DNA of 64,000 nucleotides from Rhea pennata. Taxonomy: Eukaryota > Chordata > Aves > Rheiformes > Rheidae. Positions 1-15,100 of the stretch are shown one piece after another. Every line of letters starts with the position of its first letter. The first letter of the stretch is position 1. The translations under genes and the position numbers were made by a program. The stretch is taken from the NCBI RefSeq assembly GCF_028389875.1, contig NC_084665.1, forward strand, positions 121,972,602 to 122,036,601. The letters run 5' to 3'. The notes beneath the pieces are model-generated. The model saw only the letters and a program-made list of their open reading frames with translations. It was not told the origin of the DNA and did no database searches.

Positions 1-1202
1 ACACTATATAGCGCTATGAAAAACTGTATACAAATTAGGTTTTTAAAACCTGACACACACACGCTCTTCCTTTGGCATTTTTCCAAATACTTCATGTACA
101 TCAAGAAATATATGCAAATTGACAAAACTGCTGACAAATGACACACAAAATCTCTCATCTTATTAATACTTAAAGATAAAAAAAATGATAGCGGCTTAAT
201 ATTTAGCTGTATTTTCCCCTTCATTGCCTCATTCTATTACTGTTCATTACAATATAACCTAAGGCACTACACAAACATTTCACTATCATTCTTTCTATTC
301 ACGATGAGTGTTTAAAGAACAAATTAAGCTTGCATTTTATCAAAACACGTTTTTTTTTTAATATCCCTTCACATGTAAGTTCCTTTTAATTACTAAGGGC
401 CTCAACTTTTTTTTTCTTTAAAGTTGTGTGTGTGCCTTGATAATAACAAAGTACCCCAAAATGAATGCAGTATTCTGGTGAAGATTGAGGAGTTATAAAA
501 GAAGAAAATTTCTATTTCAGGTATTGCTATCTCCATACACATACTGCAAAGAACAGTATTTTTTTCTAATTCCTATACTATGGTATTGGGCTGAAATACG
601 ACAGTATATTACAACTGACCTTCTACTAACATACTGCAGAGCTTTTGAATTTCTTGTTTTCTGCTTTTGGTATATTTTCCACTCCTACTTCAGTAGCATA
701 TAATTTTTCCCAAACTTAATCTAACTACAGCGTTTTAGTATTACTAGTTTTTCAAACAGCATTCAATTTGGTACCTCCAGAAATTCAGTAACCCATCATT
801 TACCTCCTTTTACGTATTATTATTTAAAATATTGAGACGAGGCTTAACAATCACCTCTGTGACACTCCAACAGGCACTTCCCTCTATAAATCCCCTACAG
901 CTCATTATTATCTTCTGCTTAAAGCATTTACTATAGTGTTAAAGACAGTGTCCATGAGGATTCAATTTGAACTAACTTTATATCAACACTTAACTAAAAA
1001 GCAGTGTCTTTCTATTTTTTTCTTAGAAATGTGGGTTCAACCCTTCCTCTATATTCAGTAAATTCAGCAAAATTAAAACTCAGATTCAGACAACATTCCT
1101 ACTTTGACTGCTGAAAGCATTTTTCATATAACACTACATTCTGAAAATAATGCTTAAACGCTACATATCTCCTATCTTCAAAAATACTAAAGTGTGACTT
1201 AC
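1..1202 (-). other. ITSN2 intron, left edge
   Basis: AT-rich intron following the exon at 1203-1266; it begins with GTAAGT on the minus strand. I see no exon, RNA gene or clear transposon in it. Confidence 0.7.
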
Positions 1203-1266
1203 CATATTTCAGCAAGGACTGAAGCTGGTAGACCTGACTGTAAAAAAAAGGTACGTGCTTGATCAC
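1203..1266 (-). CDS. ITSN2: ITSN2 coding exon 3 (EH domain 1, middle)
   Basis: On the minus strand a pyrimidine-rich tract ending TCATAG precedes 1266, and the donor after 1203 is GTAAGT. The 64 bases enter in phase 1 (G+GT makes Gly) and leave in phase 2 (TG, expecting a Trp codon). They encode [20 protein letters not shown], the EH-domain helix and turn before the calcium loop. The next exon is outside the window. Confidence 0.93.
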
Positions 1267-4200
1267 CTATGAAAAAAACAAGAAAAGAAGAATGAAGGAA
1301 GACTCTTACACTAAAGCCACATAGATTTACAAACATCAGCATTTTCAGAAGATCCCAGTACTCTCTTGTGGAACCCGATTTTCAAAAGGGACCAGTGTGC
1401 TAGGTGTTAAGCTTTCTGAAGTTTAGCACCTCATAACTCCGTGGTGACAGCAGTTGTCAGATATCGATGCACTCTATAATCTTAACGCTTTGCTCTGAGA
1501 AGCAGAGTCAAATAGTTATAAAAAGCTTTAAGAGGTCACAAATCAATAGCTGACAAGATTTTCACAGATGCAAGATTTAAAGAAATACTTTACAATGTAA
1601 ATGACTCAAAATTTAATTCTGACCTAATTCCTTTTACAGGAAAGGTTGAACATGCTATTTGTTTCCTTCATCCAATCTAACTTGACCCAGTAGTGCCTCT
1701 TTAGGAAACTTTGGAGGAAAAAAAAAAAAACATGCTCTGAATAGTATTCATATCCATCAGAGAAATATTCAATAGTTCAGCATTTCAGGAAGGGAATGGG
1801 AGCTGTTGTATAAATCCATACCAAGTTTCACATCAATTAATACTGATTCTATTGTTAAACAGACATATAATAAAACATGGATAATGCTATTTGTGCTTGC
1901 CCAGGGGTGAATTCTACGTGTTTAAAATTAAGATTTCAGACTATTCTCCCTGCATCTTTTCCCTTTGTATTCATACAGGGCTTCCCAAATTTTAAGTGCT
2001 TCTCAAATAAACAGTGAAGCCTGCAGACATGCAGCATACGGCCCAGATGTGGCTCAAACGCCTCTGGGGCTGCATATGTTTCAGCTGGTGGTAAAATACA
2101 CACTAACACACTACAAGTGCTGTTTGGCCAAATCAGGCTATATCTGTACCACTTAGCCAAGAGATCTGCAAGTTCCAAATGGACAACTTCCCACTCTTTC
2201 CTCAGTCCTTTGTAGCCCCAAAAGAAGAAAAAAAAGGGGGGGGGGGGGCCACTGGAGTTAACAGAAAGACTGAAGGGTAGGGAAGCCAGGCAAATCCAAG
2301 TGCTCAGGGCTGGTCTTTGATGCCCACCCAGTCACGAGGAGTAGAGGCATCCATTAAATCATCCTTGGCCACTGAATTTGAGTCGTTTCCTGATTTTTCA
2401 TTTCTAAAACCACAAATTCTAAAGCGTACAGCAGCATGACCCAGCTGGTTTAGAGAAAAAAAAAAAAAAACCTGAATGCGACTGTAATCAACGGCGGGCA
2501 ATTGCAAAACGCCATCAGCCTACCCAGAATTTGCGCAAGGCACGAGGGTTGATAAATCCACGGTCATTAACAAGTGCCGGCTGTCGGGATCTCTCCCCGG
2601 GCCTCCTCCCGGATAACAAAGCTCTCTAAGAGCACAGCGCTCTCTAATACTGTTGAGACTGAAGAGAGCCACTTCTTGTGCTACTGGCCTCCCCTGCTAC
2701 AATAGCTGCTCTAAGTGCTCCTTGGCAGCCTCCCATCGGATCATGGATTTAGCCCGATATGCCTTGGTTTTGAAACAAGGCAGAACGACAGCACAAAACT
2801 GCTAGTTGCAGAGTTGATAGGGTTAATAAAAGAGTAGGTCTGTGCCAGGTTTTGGTCTAAAGCTTGTAGAAGTTTAATAGCAAGAACCTGTGGCTTTCTG
2901 CCCTAGGAGTATGGTTAATGGTCACATAAAAGGGCTGGAAGAGGATACAGCTTTCACACTGTTTTACAAAGCTACCTCACCTGTATGCAGAAGTTAATGT
3001 ATAATGCAGAATCTCAGACCAACCTGTTATGTAGCCTCCTGCGGGTTTAAGGCTATCAAACTGCTTGTCATGCTTTGCCCGCTCTTCCGTGGTGATGGCC
3101 CATATGTTTGGACCTCCTAAAAAAACACAACAGATTAAAGATCTTTAAAAATAAAGCACGTAACTCATAAAAAAAAAATAAATAAAAGCAAAGCTTGGTT
3201 TCTCAAGAGACAGAATTAGATTTGGGCACACCCAGCTCCTACCAGTTTGGCAAGGATGTGATGAAACACAACCTGGCTTCCTAGGCGTGCAAGCTGTAGC
3301 TGAGCCCATTCTTCAGGCCAATGGCTTTATCTTGGGCTTTCAAACAAGCCCTGTTGTCTTCCCAAGCCAGCGCAAAGCAGTTTCCTGTTGCTGCTGATTG
3401 TTCGCAGCCCAGGCAGGAAGCGTGTTGCTCCCGCTGCTTTGTGTGAACCAAACACTCCTCCGGTTCACCGGTAAACAAATGCGCTTCAATGTCACCTAAA
3501 GGTTCTCGGGCAGAAAGCGAACAGACCGCGGCTGCCAAACGCCGGCTCGCGCTTTGCCTTGCCAACTCTCCAAAATTAAAATTGGGATTCCTTGCAAAAA
3601 AATACGTTGTGTACGACAAAGAGACGACATTTTGCATTTTTAAAAATAGGATATGATTTCAACTTATCATATTTCATTGGTTTTTAAAAGTATAAAATGT
3701 TACAGCCTCAGAATAGCAAAGCTGAATGGTAAGGAATAAAAATGGTTACAGAGCGGTGCTGATATATCAAATAAAACCAGGAATGACTTTCAAAAATGTC
3801 TGATCCTACTGCAAAAGCATCAGGGTCTGTACTCTTTGCAGGAAAAGCAGTTAGCCAGTAATAAATAGCTTTCATTTTAAGAAGATGTTTTACTTGGGAA
3901 GCTTTTGACAAAATCCAAGTTTTCAATCAATGAATTAGCCAAAATTCTGAATGGAAACCAAAACAACACTAAAAGTTATATAAAAAAACCTCTAAAAACA
4001 CATTCTTTTCAGCACTACCACTTCCAAAGAATGTTAAGCTGTTCTCAAATATTCCTATTGCTCATTAAAAAACACTAGTCAAAGAAATAAATAGTAATTC
4101 TGATAAGACATTAATAAGTTGCTTTAAAACACAGAGCACCTAGAAAGAATATTACTATAAGGTGCTTCCATTTCCCCCATAAACCTAATTTTAGAGCTCA

Positions 4201-4482
4201 GAGAACCAATTAAATTTCCTTCGAGAGCTCTTTTCAGCCTTTTCTTTTTTTTAAAGAATTCCCCTTTTCCCATAAAAACAAAGCTAGCAGACAGTAAGCT
4301 AATGTACATCCCAGTACGTACATATTTACAACATGAATCACCTCTCGTCTTTGTTTATGCATACAGGCAAATGTATTTTCCAAACAGGCTTAACATCACT
4401 TCTCAACAAGAGCCTCTCACCCTCCTTGCATATTTACACATGGAGTTCCTTACCCCGGCTGTTTAATACATAAAGAGATACA

Positions 4483-4533
<51 letters not shown>

Positions 4534-7500
4534 AAAAGAAAAAAGAAAAAGAAAATCAACCAGCAAACCCCAGTAACAACAGAAATCCGCGAGTATGAAT
4601 GACAGAAGAGGTGGGAGGACATTAGGATGTAATTTTTAAGCATCCGACTTTGAAGTTCTGCTTCCCTCTTCAGCAGGGTCTCCCACAGCTCTGTACAAAA
4701 GAGGCTGCTTAATGCACTTAATGCACAAGACATCCCACTCGGGAGGAAGGAGAAAGAGGACGGCATATAAAATATGGCACTGTCAGCTCAGTACATTGTT
4801 TCTCGCTGCCCAGGCTTACCCGCTGGCCCATCTGTTCACTGTCTCACCACCACTGCAATCAAAGACGCCTTGTTCCCAGAGCAAACCTGCCCTCTGAAAC
4901 ATGCCCTAGAGGAATTTCTCAGTATTTTTCCAAGAAGGAAAAGGGCTTGTGGGGACAAGAGCAAAGGAGAGAGAGAGAGAGAGAATCACAACTCAGCATG
5001 TTCAACTGAGGACCTCCACCTGGCTGGTGCCTCCACAAACTAGGTTGTTCTGGACACTTACTGGCTGAGAGCCCTGATAAGATGCTCATCCAACTTCCAA
5101 AAAGCTGCTAGAGGCCTGAGGCCCTCCAAGTGCTAGTTTTGAGGATCTTTTTCTTTTCTTTTCTTTTTTTTCAAGTATAGTCTCAAAAAGTCTTTTTGCA
5201 CACTGTGAGAACCCCCACTTTGGAAGATAACGGTTTACTTCCTTCTTCTGATTAAAGGAATCTAATCATAAACACATAATATAAATATGTTGCAAAGTGA
5301 ACCAGAAGATGACAATAAAATTTGAAACTCTGATTTCATATTCCAGCACAAATTCAGAAACCATCCCTTTGAAAAAAGTCTGACAGAACTTAACATTTGA
5401 AGTTCCACATGGTATTGTCTTGAATGGGTCAAAACTCGGCAGTTTAAAAGAGACACCAGACCTTCACACCTGCGGCTGTATGACAATTAACATTAACTTA
5501 GCACCCTCAACATCTTGTTCAAAAAGTGTATCAGTATTTGTGTCACTCCACTCATGTTTACGTCCTCCTTCATTAATACTTCACAAGAATCTCACCATTA
5601 GTTGCATACTACATTTTTTGTACACTCGGTCTCAGAAGATAGCTCTCACTTTTCCCTAACATGCAGAGATGCTGAGCACAGCAATGCTGTCACTGCCGCA
5701 CTAACCTTGAGAGCGGCACACAGCTTTCTAAAAGGTATAGCTTGGTCGAGTGGGCTCTTTTGACCTCATATTTCATATGCTGATCCTAGTCTATCTGAAA
5801 AGAAATTATCAGTAGAGCTGTAATAGAAAGCCTGTAGGTACATCCTACCATTACAATGATGCTGTTACTAGTGCAGTCTGTATTAATTTCTGAATATCAT
5901 ACATAGTTGCTTTATTAATAAAGCAACTACTTCCATAACAGGTCTTTTTGCCAGTATAAATCTCATTTAAAAAGAAAATCCCTGGCTGCAACCAACATTA
6001 TTATAGCAACAAGTGCTTCTAATGCAATCCCAGTGAGACAGCGCAAAGAATCTCCAGTGAGCTACTGTCATGTCAAAGCATTAGCTATGAGCATAAGTAT
6101 TATCAAAAGTACATTTCACGAATGCTTCAGGAGACTCACTGAACACACACCCTGAAAAGATGAACCTGCAAATTATTTCTTTGCAAAGATAAGAAAAATT
6201 TCAGATTTTCCCTGTCTCAGGGACAGGGACTAATATCGTTTTTTCTAGTCACCCTGTAATTCCATAGAGATACGCTCTCATCTACTAAGGCTTCTGTAGC
6301 CCTGGAAGACAATAATGTAATAGTCCCTAAAAACCAAAGCAAAACAACTCCCCCATCATCCAGCTGTTCTACTTTAAGGTAAAAGTATAAAAATATGTAT
6401 ACTTTATCAATATACCTAAAAGGAAAACATGCATTTCAGACAATTTAAGCAACATCAACCTATCAACATCCAATAATATTTTAAGATTTAAAATGCTTAA
6501 AAGGAGTTACCACAGCACTGGGTTTCTTGATTCGGAATGTCGAGAGAAAACATACACTGAATTCCAACTAGAAATGAAAAAAGTAGTAGGAAGGAAAAAA
6601 AAAAAAAAAAGCAAGATAGTATCCAAAGATAGTATACAAAGCTGTGATTCCTTACTAGTGGCTAAGCCTAAAAAAGAATGTTTTCTTTAGTAGGAGAAAA
6701 GGACAGTGGTATTACCTGAGAGGGAGCACAGCTCTCCTAGTCCAGCAGTATGATTTTTTGTTACTTGTCTACAACTGAATGTAGAAAGCCCTAGAAAACT
6801 CTAAGTTTTAACCCAAAGCAATTTAAGAGAGACTGAATAGAATCCATCACTGTTTTATGAATGTGAGTCAATATTCACCGGACAATCAACAAATAATAAT
6901 TTAAAAAAAAAAAATCGATCCTTATGGCAGGGATCCAGTATCTACATGTTGAAGTCCCATCCAACACATCATATATTACAGATTCACTGATGTCTCTTTT
7001 CCATCTCACATCCCAACACACAACTGATACTTAAACTGAATTTCCCGTGTTGCAATCTGTGTCCATCACATCTTGTGCTTTCTCTGTGCACCTTGGAGAT
7101 GAGTCTGGCTTCACTTTCTCTCCCATTACGTAACTGGAGATGGCAATAAGATCTCCCTCCTTAGTTTTCACTTCCTAATGAACAAAGCCAGCTCTCAGCC
7201 TCTTCTTGTACATCATGTACTCAACCCCCCTTGACCATCTCAATAACCTCTGCTCTGTTCACTCCACTATCTATCACATACTGGGGAATCCAGAACAGGA
7301 CAGAGTATTCCAGATCTGGTCTGTAAGCACCAAACAGAAGAGAAGAATCACTGCTCTCGACCCGACGGTTGCGTTATGATTTATCTTCTGGGGAAGGCAT
7401 CCATTACCTACATACACGATCATGTTCATCCTTCAGTGTTAGGATAAAATTGTAATACCTCTTAATTTTTCTTACTTATTCTATCTTTTTTTTTGGGGGG

Positions 7501-9124
7501 GGGAAGCTATTTTTCAATATATTTTAAAGTTTTCATCTTCATATAAATCAGTCAAGTAGGCTCTCTGAAGCCAACACGTCACAGATAAAAATGCGAGCAC
7601 TCTCGCAAATTCTTTGTAAGTTGACGACTTGCTTTTGCTAGCAGAATCTTTGCTGCAATTTATGTTCTGCTCCAATGCTATGTCACTTCTTATCATACAC
7701 ATCCAAACAACATGGTACTGCTGATCTCTGGAAATGCATTTAAAACAAAATTTAAGTCTTTGGTATTTTTGACTATCAAACAGTATGATTTAGTTCGTGT
7801 GAAGTCTCATCTGGCACACTGAAACAGGCTGGCTGTCAGTAGTTGCACAAGATGTATTAAAAGTATACCACATTGCAGATAAAATAATATTATAATGAAA
7901 TAAAATTAAAATTTTGTAAAAAAGAAAATATACTGTTTCACAGAACACAAGGTATTCTTCAGAAATAATCATCAAAAAAAAGTTTTCTGATATGCATGTC
8001 TTGACAATAAAAATTCTCCAGAAAGGAGTATTTTAATTTAAAAGAATGTGTTTAAAATGCCCAAATACTGTCCCAGTAGCTTTCTGGGAGAAGAATCATG
8101 ACACAGTAAGGCTTTCTCTCTTGAAAGTTATACCTGGTCAAGCCCCTTTCGGAGAAGGAAATAAAAATTCTGAGATAAGAAAACTGAAAATCAGTATTCA
8201 TCAAAGGAAGTTACTTTGCTATTTCTCACCTTCATACACTAAATATCCACCCGAATGGAGCTAACACAGTAGTCAATTACATTGCATTTTCAGGAGTCAA
8301 ACCTCAAGAAAGGCTGAACTCTGAGATATACCCATCAAAGGGTTTCCTTTGTGTGTAGGAGAGAATAACTTCACTTTCTTATTTTTTTCTGGTTACAAAT
8401 AATAACACTTCTGTGTAAGTAGCATTTCTAGAAGACTGAGATCTTAAATCATCTTTCTTTTCTAGAGCAGGCTAATACTTTCAAAAAAGACTCCAGTTAA
8501 AAATCCAGACAGGCAAGTGTTCTTGAGCTTCAACATGGGAAATTTGGACTCAAGGTCTAGAAACGCCTCAGCTTATTCCTTCCTACAATACCAAATCAGA
8601 AAGCCTGGGAGAAAACAACAACAACAACATAAATTTCCTTTACTTGACCATTCCACATTTTGACAACATATTCAAAAACACCATATCATATTTGGATTAT
8701 ACATACATAAGAAGTACATTTAGGATGACATGCACAAACAATCCTGTGCAACAGATTATTCATTTAAAGTACCTTCAAGACTTCTCTAAATATATATAAA
8801 ATATATACTGACTTACCTTTCTATAACAGATATTACTGTCAAATTCAATGTGGTGGCACTCACAACTATATAGTGTTGAAAATCAGCAGCTATGCTGAGG
8901 ACCAGACATTTTCCACTCCTATAAGCTCATTCTAAACAGGAGGAGGACCACATGAGGGTCACAACAGCATCATGAACTTTGGCATGACAGCTCTTCAAAT
9001 GCCATTATAACACTGCATCAGACTGATAATCTTGTAAAAATAGTAAAGGACTTGCTTTGATGGGCCACTAGCATGAAATGGAAACAAGCACTGTTCCTTC
9101 CTTAAAAGGCTAAGCTGCAATTGG

Positions 9125-9159
<35 letters not shown>

Positions 9160-12100
9160 AGAAGAAGAAAAACAGCATTTTGAGGAAGAAAAGTAAAGTA
9201 TCTTGAAAATGCTGTTTTAAAACCTTTGCTGTTGGTTAGTATTTCCCATAGGCAAGAGGAGGTTGCATAGAAATCGGTATCATTAGCGAAAAAAAATAAA
9301 AGTACCCTTTTCACTGTAGACATCTCTCACATTCTCCAAAGATTTTTGCTGTTATTGTTTGCTTGTTTTTGCTCATTTGTTTCTGCAAAAACATGCTCCT
9401 ACAAGCTACAGAGTTAATTAATTCTACGGAGATAACAAACCCAAATTGGAAGAGCGTTCCTTCTACAAGGGTCGCAAGGATTCGTAACTATATATCACCT
9501 TTTTAACTATCAAAAAACTAACATTAAATCTTCCTAATGACCCTCAGTAAATATTTATCCCCATGCTAAAGACAAAGAAATTTCAGGCAAGCAGCTGCAT
9601 GCTTGTATTGAAGCTGCACAACATGGGGTTTTTTTGTAATTCCACCACCAACTGCATTACTATATTGGTAGGCTCAAGAGGACTAGATGGCGTGATATTA
9701 CTTAGCAGCTTGCTCATATGGCTTCATGACATACTGGGATAACCTAAAAATTCCAATCTCACTTTGTCTGTATTTGCAAATAACCATTTACCACACAATC
9801 ACTTATTTCAAATGGGATTTAATAGGGGCATTGATGCACTGAGGATTCCACACATCTGAAATGTAGAATAATACGTCTAGTTTTTCCTCCCTGTTAGGCA
9901 AGTTAAAAGTTTTACTATACACATAGTAAGTTTTAGTATGTACCATGATTCTGAAAATTTCAGATTCTTCTTTAGTCTTTTTACTATCTTCAGACTTCGT
10001 TTTCTCCTTATGGTGTTTCCTTCTATTAAATGTAGGAGAAAATGCTGACCAGCATCAAGCACCTATTCTTATTTAGGAGTGTAAACATGTTACGAACTGC
10101 TTCTTCTGTGGTTGGAATTTTGTGCGGTGTTCTTTGACCATCTCTCCTGACGTGCTGTCTACTCTTCCTTAATGGATGCATCCACATAATTAAAAGGAAA
10201 CACCTGTAACTAAAGTTCTGCTAAACAGAGGAAAAGGGCTCCCATGTTTCCCTTTCAACTTTGAATTTTCACTAAAATAATAAGAATTATGCTCACTGAA
10301 GCCAAGAATGCACTTTAAAAATTTGGAATGTCTCTGATTCTGCTATTCAAAAATAACTGTTGTATACAGACAGGCTGTCAAATAGCATTGGGGAAGTACA
10401 GGGCCACACAAATTTGGCCAAGATATGCTTGCTTAATTCCAGAGCATGCTTGTAGAGCACAACCAAAGGAGCAGCTGACATGTATGTTAGAGCATAATTC
10501 ATAACCTCTCCATTTTCCATTATGTATAGGATTTCTAGATATTTCAGTGCGTTAGAAATCCATAGGTTCAACAATTCACTAAGATCAAATATTAGGACTA
10601 TTTAAACTAATAATGTGCCCTATGAAACAGAAGCAGAACTCTGTATTGTGCAATAATTTGTTTGATGAGACAGTAATTGGAGTCCCACTTCAATACATCA
10701 AGTCCATCTGTAAAATAAGAACGTTAGAAGTTCTCTGCCGTGCAATGATCTCAATGTACAAATATAATCCTTACTTTTAAACTGAGTATAACCCCTAAAA
10801 TAATTTAAAGATACATAATATTCCAATGTATGCTAACAGCCAAGATAAAACACTTGTTTTCTGAATTAAGGTTAATTTTACAGTGTAATTTGAGGATTCC
10901 AAAGCACTTAAAATATCAGCTTGTAATAATGGGATATTTCTATACTTTATAAAAAAATCACAAAACCATTTGGCACATTATGGCTATCCATTTTCAGAAG
11001 CTCTTTTTTAAAATCAAATTACTGCCAAGCTCAAATGGAATATAAGGCAATATACCAAGTAAGTAGGATATTTAAAACACAAAACAAAACATGCATAGTA
11101 AACAGCAATTTTGCTTTCAAATAGGTAAATGAAAATCTTGTAAGAAGTCTTGTTAGAACTCTATTGATGTAGAAATACATTATGAAACATGCAAAAAGTG
11201 ACAGTGCTTTTACTTGCATGTTAGCATGCTACCTTTTACATTAGTTTTTGTAGTATTTGTGACAACTCCTTCAACTGTGTTTTGTGAAAGTTTTTATGAA
11301 GTAAGATTTCTATTTCTCAAAAACTGTAATTACTATAACCTACAGTATTTGCAAACCAGTACTTCATTCTGAAAGCAAATTAATTCTTTTTTCTTCCAAG
11401 ATTAGTTGTCTAAAATCTTCCCCACATCTGGATTCAATGTAAGTAGCTCTCCACTGACATCAAAATATCTTCTGCCCAGTTCAGGGCTGAAATCCCCTGT
11501 ACTTGTTGATGCACACGTTGATGCACTGATGCACATGAAACAAGTCCATTGTTCTATCCACATGTATTTGCCCACTATTAATATTTTCTGATGGATTTTT
11601 AGATAAGAAAAGAGGAAAAAGTTCATGTTTTTCAAGTCACATCAACAAGAGCCTTTCCACTGGAAGGTATGGGCACCCTTCGCCAAACTCTCCCATACCC
11701 GGCTGCAAAACCTGCCTCCATTTGTTCATAACATCCGCATACTACCAGTTCTTGAACTCTGCAGCTCTCCTGCTCAAGATGAGGGGACCAGGAAAATATG
11801 CTTAACCTCCAGCACAAGACAAGGCAGAAGTTCTTCTGAGTGAATCCTGCCACCTTGTACATAATCAAAACATTCAACAAGGGAAAAATAAGATTTGTTC
11901 ATTATGACTGAGGAGAAAGCCGGTCAGAGCTTAGACTAAAGTCTTCTAAATCTGAAAAAGGATTGTTTCATTGCTGCTGCTGCTCTTCAGCATTTGCAAA
12001 CAGCCGACAACTTAATTAATAAATTACAAAAGGATAATTTGTTTAATTATTGTCTAGTAAATCTCTGTGGAATGTAGCAAAACTAATAAGATTCAGGTCA

Positions 12101-15100
12101 GGTTCCATCTGCAGTTGCTAGTAAATCTATTAGCTCTGGGAGAAATCCAGGCAGTAAAATATCAGAAGAGGATGAAAATGAACCCTGAAATTCAGTAAAG
12201 AAATTGAAATGATTCTCTGACAATAACACACACTGACACAAAATCAGAACAGAACTATGTTCAAAAAACACTCAATCCTTTAGAGTAACTTTTACAGCCT
12301 CTTCTCATTCTCTGGCTATTAGAGTAAAAACAACATTTTCAGGTTCTCATAACAGGAGACTTGATGAAGAAGTCTGGGACCAAGAGGAAGGCTGATGGGA
12401 TGTATTTAAAAAGCAGCATTATGATACAGACAGACTTGAAAGGGAAGAGGAAAAGAGAAGAACAACTGAATAGAAAAAAAATACACAGGAAAGGTGGGAG
12501 AGAAGGAAAAAGAACAAGCATTTCCTGGTCTTTGGAATAAAATATATTAGGAGATAACTTAGGAAAAAACCCCAGTAACGACCAAGTCAGATCAGACCAA
12601 ATACTCATGTAAGTACTCTACTTCCAAGCAGCAAGCACCTACCACAGAATTTAAGAGGCAAGTGATGTGATGCTACCTCCACAGAATATTTTTTCAGCCT
12701 CCACTGTGGCTCCTGAATCAGAAGTGGCAGCCCATTAATCAAAGGAAAATCCACTTATATCTAATCAGCTACAGAATCCAAGCATCTACCATATCCATCA
12801 TTCCAGCCGCTTTTTTTTTTTTCAAGCTGAAAGTTCTAGTTTATTTAATCATTCCTTCAACGAAAGCTGTTCCGTATCTCTGATCATTCTTGTTACTCTC
12901 CTCTTTATGATGCTTGGTCTACTAAAAAGAAAACATGTAGAGAAAGCTGGAAGAAACACAAAGGTAACAAAAGTAAGAATAAACCAATTTGCCTAAACAG
13001 AACTCATTATAAAGCTGAATTACTAACTAGCAGAGCCTACTAACTACATCCAGTATATACACAACATTATTTTACCAATGCACTAAAAAGCTCAATTTTA
13101 AGTGTAACAAATTAAGCAGACAATTGTTAATTTAAGAACATAAGACCTACTGTGTTGGGTCATAACAAAGGTCCCATACCCTGTCTCCACACTGGCTCAT
13201 AGGGGCTACTTAGCAAACGGAATAGTCAGTTCTTGCCTAGGTGTTCTCTCCTAACTTTCAGAAACTGGCAATTAGAGTCATCTTGAGCCAAAAGAGGCAC
13301 CTTGTCAAATGCATTTACTAGCATTTACTAGCCACAGAATAGGTTTTTCCTCTCCAAAATTGATTCCACGTACTTGCAACTTTTGGTTCCAAAGCATCTC
13401 GAGACAAGCAATCCCAAAATCTCAAATTCACTGGGTACTGCTTTCCCTTTCTGCTGTGAAAAAAAGCAATGAATATTCTGTTCCTATCAGCCTCTTCTAT
13501 ACTACTATAGCTTTACAGGCCTCCACCACATCTTCAATGTGGTTGTCTCTTCTCTGAAGAACTCTAATCCATTCAGACCCCCTTAATGTAGAAGCCATTC
13601 TCTTTTTGGCCACTTTTTTCACTATTCTCCATTCTCCTTTTCTAATTCTAGGCTTTTTCAGAGGAGAGGCACCAATCCTGGAAGTAGTGGGCAGTTTTCA
13701 GAACAACAAGCTCAGTGGGTGTTATTTGTCCAGAAAGTATTGTCCACCTCTTCCTTAATCCAACCTGAACATAGAACACGAGACACAAGATGAGGCATAC
13801 TGCTGGCATTCCCATACACATCATCCATGTTAGAAAAAAATAGTTTAAATGTAACTCACACCTGTGGATTCCACCCCCCACCCCAAGCTTGAAGATACCT
13901 TGTGAAATACAATGTTATGAAAGCAACATTATTTGTTGCATAGCAAATTATACCTGTAACTCTTAGGAAAATATAAAGCTTATCTTTTTCATACTGTTAT
14001 ACAAATATCCACACAAACTGAAAGAGGTCTTTGGCAATAGTGAGCCAGCACTTTCAGAAAATGTGTTTACCCAAGAAACAAAAAACTGTCCTGTAGACAA
14101 GAGATCACAGTTAAAGACAAAATTATGGTTATGAGATGTAATGTAGAGGAAGATGTGGAAATTGTGCTTTGAAATATATTGAGCATTGGTTTTTTTAAGA
14201 CAGAAATAACTTTTAAACCATGACTTCAATAAATAGCACTAGGACAACATTTGATTTCAGTTAGATCATCTGTTGGAGACTCACACACAAAGATCTACAT
14301 ATCCAACTAAACCATAAACATTTTGAAGTTACTGAAGTGGCTTCTCTGAAGTTACTTGGTAAGGATCCTAGTCACATGAATGTTAATTTAGTATTCTTTA
14401 TGCTTTCCAGTGTTTTACTCCTACCATCTCTCTCAATTAAGATTTAACATTATTATTCAATTATAAGGAAAACAACAGATGTCTTAAAGAACTGATCCAG
14501 TATACTGAAGGGCCTGAACTTACAAAATTTCTAATTAAAGTAGCACAGCATAGTATAAATACATTTGACAGACTATGGGCCAAGTCTAAAAATGGGTTTA
14601 TTCTTGGTGTAACAATTAGAGGGCTAAACCTGAACTCATTCTGCCAATACCAATTAATATTATCTGTGCACTGTTCAAAATGGATGGACCACAATGATTA
14701 CTGAAGACGCGGTATTTATGAAACATTAAAAAGGTACCATATGACACAACACCAATCAACCCTAAATTACAACAACTATAAGTGATTTATCAGAGCAGTG
14801 CATTTCCCAAACTTTTTGAGCTAATCCTTCCTCCAAGGAAATGGAATTTTTAACAGTCAAAGCCCTTCGAAGCTCTGACATGTGGCAGATTTATATTTCC
14901 GTGTCCCTTCAGCTAAGCCTTCAGCCTCTCGCTACATTTTGGTAAGTACATGTAGATCTCCACAACACATTTCCTCTTTTTTCATTTTTGGTTTTTGTTT
15001 TTAAATACACTTTGAAGAACAGTAAAATCACTATGAAGTCTCACTGACACCCAAAATGAATAGAGCAGCTTACATTACAGTATTACTGTTCTAGATTTAA

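Noticed and set aside
1203..3116. Assignment to ITSN1 instead of ITSN2
   Set aside because: The start exon and EH-1 residues ([21 protein letters not shown]) fit ITSN2 better than ITSN1 (PTPFGGS, FFFQSGLPQ, LAQIW).
3281..3637. A 118-codon minus-strand frame in the ITSN2 intron
   Set aside because: No splice-compatible context or family resemblance; lies between two ITSN2 exons whose phases already join.
4434..4766. Frame with a long Phe run
   Set aside because: Reverse translation of the poly(A) tract, not a protein.
9540..9600. Possible MIR-like stretch (TATTTATCCCCATGCTAAAG)
   Set aside because: Too short and too diverged to distinguish from chance by eye.
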